A program made the translations under genes and the position numbers. Positions 11,446 through 22,930 of a DNA stretch of 64,000 nt are shown in pieces; position 1 is the first letter of the stretch; each line of letters opens with the position of its first letter. Below the pieces are notes generated by a model that did not search any database, was not told where the DNA came from, and worked only from the letters and a program-made list of their open reading frames with translations. Source of the DNA: Petrolisthes cinctipes. Taxonomy: Eukaryota; Arthropoda; Malacostraca; Decapoda; Porcellanidae. Where the stretch lies: NCBI GenBank assembly GCA_033782935.1, contig JAWQEG010003740.1:1-64000 (forward strand), in the 5' to 3' direction.

Positions 11446-11556
11446 GTTCCACTAGAAAGGTTGAAGGAAGTGACATTCCCTCTGACCATTACCAAGCAGT
11501 TAGGGATGGTTGAAGTGACAATAGAAGCCATCACTCAGAGACACTTGACAGATTGA
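11446..11556 (+). CDS. candidate terminal coding exon, unknown protein
   Basis: After the acceptor CTTTTCTGCTCCCAG, a frame of 36 codons begins VPLERLKEVTFPLTITK and ends TQRHLTD, then TGA at 11554-11556. Codon use and composition look coding, unlike the flanks. I do not recognise the protein. A downstream AAG-GTAGGT could be a donor in a 3' UTR intron. Upstream exons of the same gene are not established; 6421-6524 is a candidate. Confidence 0.5.
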   Translation, partial: VPLERLKEVTFPLTITKQLGMVEVTIEAITQRHLTD

Positions 11557-11921
11557 AGTTAAGGTAGGTACTAGGTTTGGTAGTTAGGTTAGTATGTCTT
11601 TACTGTAAGCAGTTGACTGTTAGGATGAATTACTTGATATACAGCAATACAAAGATCTACAACATAAAAGCTTTAAGTACCGTAACTGTAACTGTAATAT
11701 ATTTTTCAAGATATTAAATGTGACATCCATATTATTTACTACAGCCTGAGGGAGTACCAGTTAGTAAACATACAGTCAGTGTCAAATATAATCATCCATA
11801 TAGGGGTAACTCACGTAAAAGTTTGACAGCTTCCCTCTGTTCCTTAGCTGATAAACTTTCCAATAAATAGGTTAACTACCATCTTTTAATTTAATACAAG
11901 CAGCTACACAATACTTAAAAC

Positions 11922-11956
<35 letters not shown>

Positions 11957-12296
11957 AACTACCATCTTTTAATTTAATACAAGCAGCTACACACTACTTA
12001 AAACAATAACACACACACACACGTTAACTTCCACCTTTTAATTTCATACAAGCAGCTACACACTACTTAAAACAATAATATTATTATGTGAACGTGAAAA
12101 CATTACACAGTAAATTGTTTGAGATACCCATATGTGGATGATTATTATTGACCATGATTGTACATCACTTGTGTTGGACCTTTGTAACAGAACACTTGTT
12201 TATGAGTTGCTGAATGTTACCGTTGATGAGAGTCCATCCTATCATTCCCTTCAGCATACTTCAGTACAGACTCAGATTCAACCTTTCCTGTCAGTC

Positions 12297-12298
<2 letters not shown>
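11557..12298. other. non-coding sequence with a CA-containing tandem repeat
   Basis: Between about 11873 and 12080 a block of about 65 bp (GTTAACTACCATCTTTTAAT ... AAAACAATAACA) plus a (CA)n run is present three times with slight changes. The rest is AT-rich and without visible genes. Confidence 0.6.

Positions 12299-12341
<43 letters not shown>
12299..12341. repeat. (TC)n microsatellite at the 5' side of LINE copy A
   Basis: A TC run of about 42 bp directly abuts the truncated 5' end of the LINE. A second TC run lies at its 3' end, so the LINE sits inside one microsatellite. Confidence 0.95.
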
Positions 12342-12342
<1 letters not shown>

Positions 12343-12358
12343 GAGAGACCTAGACTCC

Positions 12359-13537
12359 TTGAGTGTTTGCGACTTTTGCAAACTCGAGGAGAGGTTGATG
12401 AAGCACATCTCACTGCTCACGAAGGAGAACAACTCCCTAAAGGAGAAAGTTCTCCGAATGGACTCACAGAGGTGTGACTGCCATGTGAGAGACAAGGCAG
12501 TCCAAGGAGCTTCTTCACCGGAGAGCTCCACCACGGCGGTAAAGACCAAGAAGAAGAAGAACAAGAAGAAGAAGAACAAGAAGAAGAACAACAACAAGAA
12601 GAAGAACAACAGTGAAGAGGGAAAAGAGACTGCAGAAGGAAAAGAGACTGCAGAAAAGTGTGATGGAAAAGAGGAGGGGAATATGGAGAAGGGAGAAAAA
12701 CCCAAGACAGTTGAGGAGGGATTAGAGGAAAGTGAGGAATCAAATAAGAAGGAAAAGAAAATGAAGAAGGTAAAGAAGACGAAGAAGAAGCAACCTGGAG
12801 GAAGTGACGAGCCCGGCAGGAATTCAAAACACTCTCAGGTTCCTCACAAGGCATCTCGTGCTCCTACCAAGGAGAGGCCTGTGGATATACACATTGTAGG
12901 TGATTCCCAGGCACGAGGGCTGCAACCCCTAATGGCAGATCGCCTTCACACTTCTGTGAAGGTGAATTGTTTGCCAGGTTGTGGCAATGCTGACCTCCGA
13001 AAGGAAGCTGAGAGGATCCAAACGTCCAGATCTGCTGTCATTGCACTCATGGTGAGTGGTAATGACATTTACCTGAGAAATGGTAGAGTAGGCATGACCG
13101 AAGGAGTCCTCTCGGATGTGCTCGGTGCAGTAGATGACTGTGGGTTAAAAACCCGCAGAAGGGTAGTTGTTGGCATGCTCCCAAGGAGAGGCCCTTTAGG
13201 GACTGCTCTGTCAAAGAACATTGCAGTAAATCAGCGCCTGGCTGATTTGTGTACTGCCGAGGGGGTGTTCTTTGTGGACCCCTACACCTCACTCTTTGGT
13301 AGAGACGACCTCTACCAGAGGGATGGCACACATCTCTCACTAAAGGGGAAAGAAGTGCTTTCCAAATTAATGGAAGACGCCGTCCGACGATGTCTCAGGA
13401 GCACTCGACCGAGCGTGGAGGAGAGCCCTCGTCGCTATGCTAGAGTGACCCCAGAGAAGACATTCGCTGAGATCCTGAAGAAGGATATCCCCAGCACTAC
13501 CAAGACAATGACTAAACCGGGAAACGGAAGAGTATAG
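12359..13537 (+). CDS. LINE ORF1, 5'-truncated (SGNH hydrolase-like)
   Basis: The frame opens at the truncated end; there is no genuine start codon, because the N-terminal CxxC region seen in copy B is largely lost. In order: CDFC cysteine pair; a leucine-rich coiled-coil segment (ERLMKHISLLTKENNSLKEK); a long Lys/Glu/Asn-rich linker; then an SGNH-type domain with VDIHIVGDSQARGLQP (nucleophile block GDS), GNDIYLRNGR (block III N) and RDGTHLSLKGKEVL (the D..H dyad). The catalytic residues look intact. Such esterase-like domains occur in ORF1 of CR1-group LINEs and presumably act in retrotransposition. It ends GKPGNGRV-type with TAG, just before ORF2. Confidence 0.85.
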   Translation: MSVCDFCKLEERLMKHISLLTKENNSLKEKVLRMDSQRCDCHVRDKAVQGASSPESSTTAVKTKKKKNKKKKNKKKNNNKKKNNSEEGKETAEGKETAEKCDGKEEGNMEKGEKPKTVEEGLEESEESNKKEKKMKKVKKTKKKQPGGSDEPGRNSKHSQVPHKASRAPTKERPVDIHIVGDSQARGLQPLMADRLHTSVKVNCLPGCGNADLRKEAERIQTSRSAVIALMVSGNDIYLRNGRVGMTEGVLSDVLGAVDDCGLKTRRRVVVGMLPRRGPLGTALSKNIAVNQRLADLCTAEGVFFVDPYTSLFGRDDLYQRDGTHLSLKGKEVLSKLMEDAVRRCLRSTRPSVEESPRRYARVTPEKTFAEILKKDIPSTTKTMTKPGNGRV

Positions 13538-13572
13538 GGAGCCCTGCAGTTGGGGGTTCCCTGAAGGTTCTA

Positions 13573-16300
13573 TTGTTCAATGCCAGGTCCATCCGAAACA
13601 AGTTTTTGGAACTGCGGGCCCTCGTTGCGACAGAGGAACCCGAGATGGTGGCCATAACGGAGTCATGGTTGAGAACCTCAGACAGAGATCTTGAAGGGGA
13701 ATTCGTGATTCCAGGCTACCAACTCTTCCACAAAGATAGAGAGGACAGAGGGGGTGGTGGTGTGCTGTTGTATGTAAAGAACTCCATCAAATCGATGACC
13801 TGCAACATCACATCGAACCACGAGCTCCTTGGAGTTGACCTAGAAATAGGCACTGCAAAATACAGAACCCTGCTGCTTTATAGACCCCCTGGACAACTCA
13901 ATGAGATGGACAGGGACCTATACCAGTTGCTGGGTGAACTAGTGGACGGCAGGGTGTGCATCCTTATGGGGGACTTCAACACACATGTTGACTGGGAAAC
14001 CAGAGAGCCCTCTGCCGAGAACACACCACTCTTGGAGTTTGTAAATGATGAATTCCTCACTCAATGGGTAAGGGAGCCAACAAGAGGTGCTAACATACTC
14101 GACTTGGTCCTCACCTCCGAGGATGACATCATTCAAGACCTCTCTGTAAATGAAGAAATAGGTGGAAGCGACCACAAGCTTATAAGATTTTCAGTTAAGG
14201 TCCCTAATATGGAGTCCGTGACCCCGGTGCATAGAAAATTAGACATGTGGAGAGCGAACTTTGCAGGTCTTTCTTGAAAGCGTTGCTAAAATGGAACTAG
14301 AGGAGGGAGAGAGTGCTGATGATCTGTGGAGGTCATTCTTGTCTTCCTTCATGGAACTTCAGTCGCGCTTTATTCCTCTGAAGGGAACAGGTCAGAAGTT
14401 CATTCAACCTAAGTGGTTTAATCGGGAAATCCGTAACCTACTGCGGGAGAGGAGAACTGCGTATCGTCGAGCGAAGACATCTGGGGACTTTGACGGTCAT
14501 AGAAGACTGAATCGAAACGTGATGTCCAAAATAAGGGCGGCTAAGCGTGCTGAGGAGGTCCGTGTGGCTAGACTCTGCAAAGAGAACCCCAAGGAGTTTT
14601 TCAGTTATGTGAATGGCCGTAAACCAATCCGACGCAGGATCGGTCCCTTGGTGAATGAGGATGGAGCATTGATGCACTCTGATGCAGAAAATGCTAACCT
14701 CTTAAATGAGTACTTCTCTTCAGTGTTCTCTGAGGAGAGTGGTGCCATTCCCGAACCTTTGGACTCCTTCAGTGAGAAGTTGGAGTCAATGGTCTTCACC
14801 CAAGAAGAAATCGAGAGAAAAATAATCGAATTAAAAGCAAACAAGTCCCCCGGTCCGGATGGGTTCTTACCTAGAGTGTTGAAAGAAGTGCATGGTGAAG
14901 TATCACAGCACCTGTGCATGGTCTTTAACAGGGTAATCCAGACTGGATGCGTTCCTAGAGACTGGCATGAGGCAGAGGTGACTCCTATCTTCAAGAAGGG
15001 AGATGCTAGCCAACCGTCAAACTACAGACCCATCAGTTTAACCTCGATAGTCTGTAAACTCATGGAGAGCATCATGGTGGACAAAATAACAGCACACTTA
15101 GAATCAAATTTGCTACTGAGGGGTTCCCAGCATGGGTTCCGGCAGCACCGGTCATGCCTCACAAATCTGGTGGAATTCTTCCATTTTGTTTTCAGTGAGC
15201 ATGATCGGGATAAAGCGGTCGATGTTGTCTACTTAGACTTTCATAAAGCCTTTGATAAGGTACCCCACCGTCGCCTCCTTCGGAAAGTGCGTGCACTGGG
15301 CATAGACGGAAATGTGGCAAATTGGATAGAGAACTGGCTAAGTGACAGACGGCAGCGGGTGGTAGTGAATGGACAGGCTTCAGAGTGGGTGCCCGTTACT
15401 AGCGGTGTTCCCCAAGGTTCTGTTCTGGGACCACTACTGTTTATCATCTATGTTAATGACGTGGATGGTGACATGGTTGCCAAGATTTCCAAATTCGCCG
15501 ATGATACTAAGCTTGGTATGAATGTCGCGAAAGAAGGAAATACTACCCGCTTACAAGAAGATCTTAGGAAGATCGGGGAGTGGTCTGACACGTGGCAAAT
15601 GCCATTTAACGTGAACAAATGCAAAGTTATGCATATAGGCCACAGAAACCCCCGAACAGAGTATAACCTTAAGGGCAATGCTCTCGTAAGCACTGATACT
15701 GAGAAAGACTTGGGTGTAACTATCACCAGCGACCTCAAGTTCTCAAAGCAGTGTATTGAGGCTGAGAAGAAAGCCCAAAGGATGTTAGGGTACATAAAGT
15801 GACAGTTTGGATACCGGAACAAGGAGATAGTACTTTGTCTGTATAATTCCCTTGTCCGATCGCACCTGGAGTATGCAGTCCAGTTTTAGAGTCCTTCTTA
15901 CCGGAAGGATATCGCGAGATTGGAACGAGTGCAAGCCAGGGCTACCAAACTTATACCCTCTCTTAGACACAAGAGCTATAAAGATCGGTTGGTAGAACTC
16001 GACCTGTTCTCTTTGGAAACCCGGAGACTGCGTGGTCAGCTTATCGAAGTGTTTAAAATACTACGAGGCTTTCACAATGTAGACTACAGGGACATTTTCC
16101 AACTCAGTGAGGGCACAACCAGGAATCATGGCTACAAACTTGAACTGAAGCGATACAACCATGATCTGTGTGGTAAGTTCTTTACATACAGCATCTGCGG
16201 TACTTGGAACGCGCTTCCTGCTGATGTAGTCAACAGCAACTCTGTGGATCAGTTCAAGTCCAGATTAGACAAAGCCTTAAATCACCGTCTAGGTGTTTAA
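13573..16300 (+). pseudogene. LINE ORF2 (endonuclease-reverse transcriptase), disabled
   Basis: It is collinear with the intact 908-residue ORF2 of copy B. Endonuclease motifs are present (FNARSIRNK, MGDFNTHVDW, GGSDHKLIRF), as are RT motifs (KSPGPDGFLPR, VVYLDFHKAFDKVPH, GVPQGSVLGPLLF, KFADDTKLG). Disruptions seen directly: a one-base insertion near 14270 that ends the first segment after NFAGLS; a TGA near 15800 at a position that is Arg in copy B (CGA to TGA); and a TAG near 15887 at a Trp position. The last segment resumes and ends FKSRLDKALNHRLGV at 16300. It is therefore not functional. Confidence 0.9.
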
Positions 16301-16441
16301 GCCGTTGTGCGAGTGTTCCTTGATGGTTTCACATGACACATTCGAGGACGGTCGCCTACTTGCGCAACTAAACCCACAGGTACCCTCTTTGTATGGATCG
16401 TAAGGTCCTCTAGGGTACTTCTTTTCCTTGTAACTCCTTGT

Positions 16442-16545
<104 letters not shown>

Positions 16546-16595
16546 ATACCAGTACTGTATTTATTGACCAAGTTTATTGCCAGAAAAAAATGTTG

Positions 16596-16810
16596 TCTTA
16601 TGTTGTTATTGTCCCAGGGCAGAATGGCCTCCTGCCCCACACACCCCTGGTACACTCTGGTCACAGTGAAAAAACAAATTAAAATAAAGGAGGGGCTGTA
16701 TGTCCCTATATGTCTGTATGTCCCTATATGTGTGGGCTACTGAAGCACATCCCAGGGTAATGGGACCACAGCTTACTGGACCAGGGAGTCTGGGGGGAAG
16801 GTCTTTGTGT
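16596..16810 (-). mobile_element. fragment of a (CAA)n-tailed retroelement
   Basis: GGCAGAATGGCCTCCTGCCC and TACACTCTGGTCACAGTGAA match the 23460-24009 insertion almost base for base, including the inverted (CAA)n-like tail at the left (TGTTGTTATTGTCCC). It is interrupted by a short duplication (TGTCCCTATATGTCTGTATG). Confidence 0.7.
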
Positions 16811-16859
16811 CTTATGTTGGAGTTGTCATTATATGGTCATTGTTTACATCTTCCTTCTT

Positions 16860-16998
16860 CCTTCCTGACTCATACAGGTGATGTACACCTTCACCAGATG
16901 GCATTACTGTTGACCCACACTGCCTCAGGAGCTCGGGGCTGATCGGCCAGACACCTTGAGGAACTACAACAACAACAACAACAACCACAACCACACTG
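16860..16998 (+). mobile_element. 3' end of an I/Jockey-like LINE with (AAC)n tail
   Basis: CTCAGGAGCTCGGGGCTGAT ... GACACCTTGAGGAACTACAA followed by (CAA)n. The same 3' terminus appears at 19.0 kb (plus) and 42.04 kb (minus), where an upstream coding portion is also visible. Confidence 0.65.
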
Positions 16999-17032
16999 AA
17001 GTTTTTGAGGGCCGGCATTTCCTTAGTACCAA

Positions 17033-17115
17033 TGGATGGAGTGGTATACAATGGAGTGGTATACAAGGGAGTGGTATACAATGGAGTGGTATACAAGGGA
17101 GTGGTATACAACTTT
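17033..17115. repeat. 15-bp tandem repeat
   Basis: Five units of GGAGTGGTATACAATG / GGAGTGGTATACAAG alternate. Confidence 0.9.
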
Positions 17116-17248
17116 GGTACCACACTCTGTACTCTTCATTACCTCACACTCACTAACCAGGTAAACAATATACTGTACAGTTGGCGGCAAAAGTCCTGTC
17201 GCCTCACTTGCTTCACCGAGGCACACGAAGTTCATAGACTCCAGATTA

Positions 17249-17465
17249 TTAAGGGGGTGTGGGAGTAGGGGACAGGCTTGGGGGGGGGGGGTGCAGGAAT
17301 ATGGGGACAGGCTTGGGGTGGGTAGAAAGCCTGTCCCCTATTCCCGCACCCCGCAAACCCCTCCCAAGCCTGTCCCCTATTCCCGCACCCCCTAAACCCC
17401 CCCCAAGCCTGTCCCCTATTCCCACACACCCCCAAGCCTGTCCCCTTATTCCTGCACCCCCTTAA
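17249..17465. mobile_element. TTAA G-rich/C-rich foldback element, copy 2
   Basis: TTAAGGGGGTGTGGGAGTAG at the left and GCACCCCCTTAA at the right. The strand switch occurs at GGGTAGAAAGCCTGTCCCC near 17318-17340. It includes an 11-base G run. This is a compact, clean copy. Confidence 0.82.
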
Positions 17466-17705
17466 GTGTATAAAAGGTATGTATTTCTTGAGTCCATGAA
17501 TACTGTGTTGTCTCATTGAAGCAGGGAAGGTGACACACCACTTCTGCCCAACACTGTACATTTTCTTGTATCATTTGGTCAAACTATATTTCCTTCCTCT
17601 TACTGTACATTTTCTTATGATTGCCAGACACTTTTAAAACTAAGCACAGCAAATTTTTCCCCACAAGACAGAAGTTAAAGATCAGATAATATTAAAAAAA
17701 AAGTA

Positions 17706-18092
17706 CTGATGGTTCTCAAACTGTGTTCCACGGAACCCCAGGGCTCCGTGGCAAAAAATTATATTTATTTATTTATTTGACCACGAATGGATTAAATGAA
17801 ATATTTTGCATTTGAGAGAGAGAGAGGTAAGAATTGTGATGGTGAGTACTAAACTTTGCACTTTCATTTAGTGGTGTGTGTGTATGTGTACTGGGAAGGG
17901 TTCCACACTTTCATTTAGTCGTGTGTGTGTATGTGTATTGGGAAGGGTTCCACACTTTCATTTAGTCGTGTGTGTGTGTATGTGTATTGGGAAGGGTTCC
18001 ACCTATATTTGGTGAGGGGGTCACTGAGGGTTCCTCCAAGTACCAGCATATGTCAAAGGGTTCTGTTAGTTGGAAAAGTTTGAGAACCACTG
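17706..18092. mobile_element. hAT-like non-autonomous element
   Basis: The left end reads GATGGTTCTCAAACTGTGTT and the inverted right end CAGTGGTTCTCAAACTTTTC, the terminal motif typical of hAT elements. The interior has GGAACCC...GGGTTCC sequence and a threefold tandem repeat (GGGAAGGGTTCCACACTTTC). I could not find a clear 8-bp duplication, so the ends are approximate. Confidence 0.55.
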
Positions 18093-18365
18093 GTCTAGAA
18101 TAATGGTGATTTTTACATTATTTGAGTTAAGTCTAATCCTATGATCTAAGATGTGAGCTGTTGGTTAAATTTTCATTAACATGGAATTTATCCTTTAACC
18201 TACATTGAGAAAAATGATCTAGAATCAGTAATTCTCTTTAGTCTTCTCATGTACAGTACTGTACTTACATTTTGTTTTCTCAATCTATTTCTGTTAACTT
18301 ATGAAATGTAAGCAGCTGTTTGTGTTTTGTTAAAGATTGTATTAAATGTTCAAGTACAGTACCAC

Positions 18366-18560
18366 TCAATAATAATAATAATAATAATAGTAATAATAAT
18401 AGTAATAGTAATAATAAAAATAATAATAGTAATAATAAAAATAATAATAATAGTAATAATAAAAATAATAATAATAATAATAGTAGTAGTAATAATAATA
18501 GTAATAATAATAGTAATAATAAAAACATTTATAATAATAATAGTAATAATAATAATATTA
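18366..18560. repeat. (AAT)n/(AGT)n compound microsatellite
   Basis: Interrupted trinucleotide runs of AAT with scattered AGT and AAA. The poly-Asn and poly-Leu frames are artefacts. Confidence 0.95.
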
Positions 18561-18739
18561 ACCTAATTGCCCAGTATGATTTATATAATATACAGTTTGT
18601 ATGTATGTATGTAGCTTGGAGGAATCATTTGCTCCAGATTTCTTATTATTTATATATCACCTTAACACTAATTTATTTGTTTACTTTACAGATGAATTAA
18701 CCTTAATGCATTTCTTCACTTATCTTTGTGCATCCATAA

Positions 18740-18990
18740 ATTAAATAGGTTGTATTTTGTTATTAGAGAGTTGTAGAGTGGAGTTGTAATATAGAGAGTT
18801 GTAGAGTGGAGTTGTAATAGAGACAAGAGATATAGAAGTAACCTCATCCATAAATTAAATAGGTTGTAATTTGATACAGAGTTGTGGAGTTGTACAAGAG
18901 ACTGAGGAACCTTACATTGTTTGTTTGTTGTCCACTGTGTTCTTCCTTCCATCAACAACAACAACAACAACAACAGTACAACCATCAATA
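18740..18990. repeat. dispersed repeat with (CAA)n, copy 1
   Basis: CATAAATTAAATAGGTTGTA ... CTTCCATCAACAACAACAAC matches 29948-30070 at the same spacing, so this is an unclassified interspersed repeat. Inside it, GAGAGTTGTAGAGTGGAGTT is tandemly duplicated. Confidence 0.55.
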
Positions 18991-19014
18991 ACAACAACAA
19001 CATCAACAACAACA

Positions 19015-19135
19015 GCAGCATTTACTATAGGAGCTCTGGGGATGCTTGGCCAGACACCTTGAGGAACTACAACTACAACTACAACAACAACAACAACATC
19101 AACAACAACAGTAAGTGCTTATGGAATTACATTGA
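19015..19135 (+). mobile_element. 3' end fragment of the I/Jockey-like LINE
   Basis: GGAGCTCTGGGGATGCTTGG then GACACCTTGAGGAACTACAA and an interrupted (CAA)n/(ACT)n tail, as at 16.9 kb. Confidence 0.6.
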
Positions 19136-19249
19136 TATATTTGTTGTTGTTGGTTGTAATAGTTTGGTTGGAGGGAGTGAGTTGGTCCACATTTACTACC
19201 ATACAATAACAGACTGTATGTCAACTTTATATTAAGGTGACACAACTTT

Positions 19250-19628
19250 GGAGGGGTTTAGGGGGGTGTGGGAGTAGGGGACAGGCTTGGGGGGTGTTTT
19301 GGGGGGTGTGGGAATAGGGGACAAGCTTTCTACCCACCCAAAGCCTGTCCCCCTATTCCCACACACCCCCAATCCTGTCCCCTACTCCAGCACCCCCCTA
19401 ACCCCCACCCCCCAAGCCTGTCCCCTACTCCCGCACCCCCCAAGCCTGTCCCCCTATTCCCACACCCCCCAAGCCTGTCCCCCTACTCCCGCACCCCCCA
19501 AGCCTGTCCCCCTACTCCCGCACCCCCCAAGCCTGTCCCCCTACTTCCGCACCCCCCAAGCCTGTCCCCCAATTCCCGCACCCTCCCAAACCCCCCCCAA
19601 GTTTGTCCCCTACTCCCACAACCCCTTA
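19250..19628. mobile_element. TTAA G-rich/C-rich foldback element, copy 3
   Basis: A short G-rich left arm and a long C-rich right arm with about nine tandem units (CAAGCCTGTCCCCCTACTCC), ending ACCCC-TTAA at 19625-19628. The left edge is unclear: a TTAA lies at 19232, but the next bases are not the usual GGGGGTG. Confidence 0.75.
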
Positions 19629-19934
19629 ACACAAGCTCTGTACTATCCTATACAGTCAGGGTCAATAGTCCAGCAACACCAATGAAAACAGCCTCAATAA
19701 ATGGTGTGAAACTATAACTGTTGGTGTGTGTAATAATGAATGGTTGATAAGGTTCACTCTCATGGCTCACTTTCAGTCACCCTCCAATGCAGCACTTTTG
19801 ACCCTGACTATACCCAGCAAAAATTTCCCGTTGTAATGACATCACTACTGGGAAGGAGTTGGTTGACCTGATTACATTTCTCCCAGGTGGTGGCAGGCAT
19901 ACATACACTACTATCTTCATTCTTTCATTGTTTA

Positions 19935-19965
<31 letters not shown>

Positions 19966-20153
19966 TTATGCACATAGAGCAAAATATCGTTGGAATGTCA
20001 GGATTTGTGTAATTTAAGTAGAGAATATAACATTTCATCAGCCAAGCATGGGTATATTATTATTATTAAGACTAGTTCCAGAGTACTGTACTGAAACTGT
20101 AACTTCTTTACTGTACTGTTACATTACACCTATGATTTTACACATATAAATCC
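19629..20153. other. spacer, no gene seen
   Basis: It contains an (AT)n plus T-run near 19932-19968. No exon or paired element ends recognised. Confidence 0.45.
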
Positions 20154-20314
20154 TTAAGGGGGGAGTTTTGTGTTGGTAAATCTGGAGCAACTGAATCCTC
20201 TAAACTATTCCAATCAACAGAACACTATTATTTTTACTCTTCTGTTCCTGTTTCCTGGCATACTTTGTAGGAATCAAGGCACTCCAACATTCCAAAAAAG
20301 AATTACCTCATTAA
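20154..20314. mobile_element. TTAA foldback MITE copy
   Basis: TTAAGGGGGGAGTTTTGTGT at the left, ATTACCTCATTAA at the right, with arms ATCCTCTAAACTATTCCAA and TTTGTAGGAATCAAGGCAC. It is inverted relative to the 9447 copy. Confidence 0.82.
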
Positions 20315-20690
20315 TAATATAATTTCAAACTATAATTATGAAAGGTAGTGCAATTTGAATGTGTTTATTCTTGTCTCATGGGACTAATTTTTTTGATGTA
20401 CACTCTTACCAAAAGATATCCCCCCACTTTCACATGGAAACAACCTTTTTGAGTAAATGAGAATGCTCAGTGATGGTTTTTGTGCATAGAAACCATCATT
20501 ATCAGTTTTCTTTTCTCCAGAAAGTAAAAAAGAAAGCAAAAAATATAAATTAATAACATACCCAGCCATTGAAAAAACTGTGAATTAGCAGCCACCATGC
20601 CTGCTACTCTTTTCTCTGCTTCCACCTTTCTGTTACTGATGTGAGATTGTTGTTTGTCATGCTGCTATGTGAATGTGATGACAAATAATT
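20315..20690. other. spacer, no gene seen
   Basis: The 61-residue minus frame has no recognisable feature. Confidence 0.4.
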
Positions 20691-20916
20691 TTAAGGGGGT
20701 GAGGGAATATGGGGACAGGCTTGGGGGGAGTTTAGGGGGGTGCAGGAGTAGGAGACAGGCTTGGGGGGGGGTTTAAGGGGTACAGGAGTAGGGGAACAGG
20801 CTTGGGGGGGGGGTGCGGGAATAGGGGACGGGCTTTCTACCCACCCCAAGCCTGTCCCCCTATTCCCGCACCCCCCAAACCCCCCCCAAGCCTGTCCCCT
20901 ACTCCCGCACCCCCTT
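20691..20916. mobile_element. TTAA G-rich/C-rich foldback element, copy 4
   Basis: TTAAGGGGGTGAGGGAATAT at the left; the right end GCACCCCCTTCA has lost the final TTAA by substitution. The switch point is GGGCTTTCTACCCACCCCAA near 20830. Confidence 0.78.
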
Positions 20917-21944
20917 CATACTGTAATGTCATGCTCATTGGGTTGTTGGTATTCTTAAAGTACAGTGTAGATTATTACATGGACCTGAGAATAGTATATT
21001 ATTAATATGAAAAGTATTTTTCTTTTCAAGTGACCATACAAAGGAACCAGTGTCATTATTATTGTGGTACAGGATGTGTGTGTAAGAGAGAGAGAGAGAG
21101 TGTGTGTGTTTGTGGGGTACTGGATGTTATTTACCTTCCACTTGAATATGGTACAATTAAGGGAAGTGATTGTGTTGATAATTGGAGGCTACATATTCCT
21201 TTACTCTCTGCTATAATGTACCACCAACACTGACCTAGTTTGTTTTATGGCACAGTTTGGAGGATCTGTAGCCAAGAATTTTCCAACACTATCTTATTCC
21301 CTAAAGGGTTCACCACACTAGCACCTCTTTCTTTGTCTTCTCAGGACAGATTTGCTCAATATATCCCTGTGTGTGTACATAGATATCTGTCTGGGGCAAT
21401 ACTTGAACATTTTCCTACACCAAATTAATGTTAATATTGTCTATCTATCTATCTATAGTGTGTGTGTGTACATAGATATCTGTCTTGGACAATACCTGTT
21501 CATTTGCCTACACCAAATTATTAATGTTAATATTGTCATTACAGCCATTTGGTGAAGATGTGATGACAAGAGTTCCTCACCTGTAGTACCCATGGTGTGT
21601 GTGTGTGTGTCTTGGTGATGGTTGGAGTGGGCTGTCATCCAGAAACCACCTGCTTCAGATCTCATGCTTTGACTCAGGTGGGCTGTGTGTGTGTGTATGT
21701 GTGTCATGGTGATGGTTTGGGTGTTGTCCTGAAACTGTCTGCTTTGAATCTTACACTTTGACTCAGGTGGTCTGGGTATTGTGGATTGCCAGTGTATAGT
21801 AATATTACAGGTTGTATTTTTCACTGGAATTTGCTGGAATCATTACCTAGAAAAGGTTAATTAATTTGTCATGTGTTTGTTTGTATTCTCATATGGTTAG
21901 GTTAATTATTTTATCTATGATATGGGACTAAATATGATGATATC
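20917..21944. other. spacer with two local tandem duplications
   Basis: GTACATAGATATCTGTCT with about 90 bp of flank is duplicated at about 21370-21440 and 21465-21540. ACTTTGACTCAGGTGG with about 95 bp is duplicated at 21590-21680 and 21690-21775. No gene seen. Confidence 0.5.
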
Positions 21945-22714
21945 ATCATCATCATCATCTACATTTAACGTACCAATTCCCTTAAGGGGCTGGATGAGCC
22001 ATGAGTTTCTCCCACTCCCTTCAGTCATACACATCATTTTCTACTTCAATATTTAGTGTTCACACAATACTTCCAGGTTTTCCTTGGCCTTCACACTGGT
22101 CTTCTCCCTGGTACTTATAGCTCAATAGATCTTCTCATTATATGGCCCTCCTCCCTTCTCTTGACATGACCAAACCATCTCAGTGTAAACCTCCTTAACA
22201 CATTTAACACATCTGTCACATCACATATTCTTAACACCTAGTCATTTAATACCCTATCTTCCCATCTCACATGTGACATATATCTCACCATTCTACAATA
22301 ATTTTGCTTTATCTTTCTCTCAGCTTCTTTATTTACTGGCCACGTTTCCACACCATACATACAGTAACATTCATCTCACACAAGTCACCATACATACATA
22401 CATACACCTTTGTCCTGCAACTCTGTAATTTCTCTCCACTTTTGTTGCCATGCAGCTGCTATTGTTGTTGTTGTCACTGCAGCCTTCACTACAGACTCAC
22501 AACACAGTATATCCCCCATATAGGTAACAACAAAACTGATCGACAACAATGTGTAAACTTACTTCCTCCATCCCCCCCCCCCCCCCCAGCCTCTGCTTCT
22601 CTCCCACCTCTGTCACATTCTGGACACTTGTAGTTTTCTCCTGCCTGATTCACATTCCTCAACCCACAACACCTCAAGTAAAACCAATAGTTACAACCAC
22701 TATAAAATATGGAG

Positions 22715-22930
22715 TTAAGGGGGTGCGGGGGTAGGGGGACAGTCTTGGGAGGTGCGGGAATAGGGGAACAGGCTTGGGATGGGTAGAAAGCCTGTCCCCT
22801 ATTCCCTCACCCCCCTAAACCCCCCCCCCAAGCCTGTCCCCCTACTCCCGCACCCCCCAAGCCTGTCCCCTACTCCTGCACCCCCCTAAACCACCCCCAA
22901 GCCTGTCCCCCTATTCCTGCACCCCCTTAA
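22715..22930. mobile_element. TTAA G-rich/C-rich foldback element, copy 5 (nested in LINE)
   Basis: TTAAGGGGGTGCGGGGGTAG ... GCACCCCCTTAA, TTAA on both sides, inserted into the 3' half of the RTE-like LINE. The LINE resumes on both sides, which supports genuine mobility of this G-rich family. Confidence 0.85.

Noticed and set aside
12340..12854. Minus-strand Ser/Phe-rich and similar shadows of the LINE ORFs
   Set aside because: These lie antisense to ORF1 and ORF2 of the CR1-like LINE and repeat at the mirror copy; the sense frames have recognised domains.
17706..18092. Confident hAT element with 8-bp target duplication
   Set aside because: The terminal motif fits hAT, but flanking 8-mers do not match, so only a tentative call is kept.
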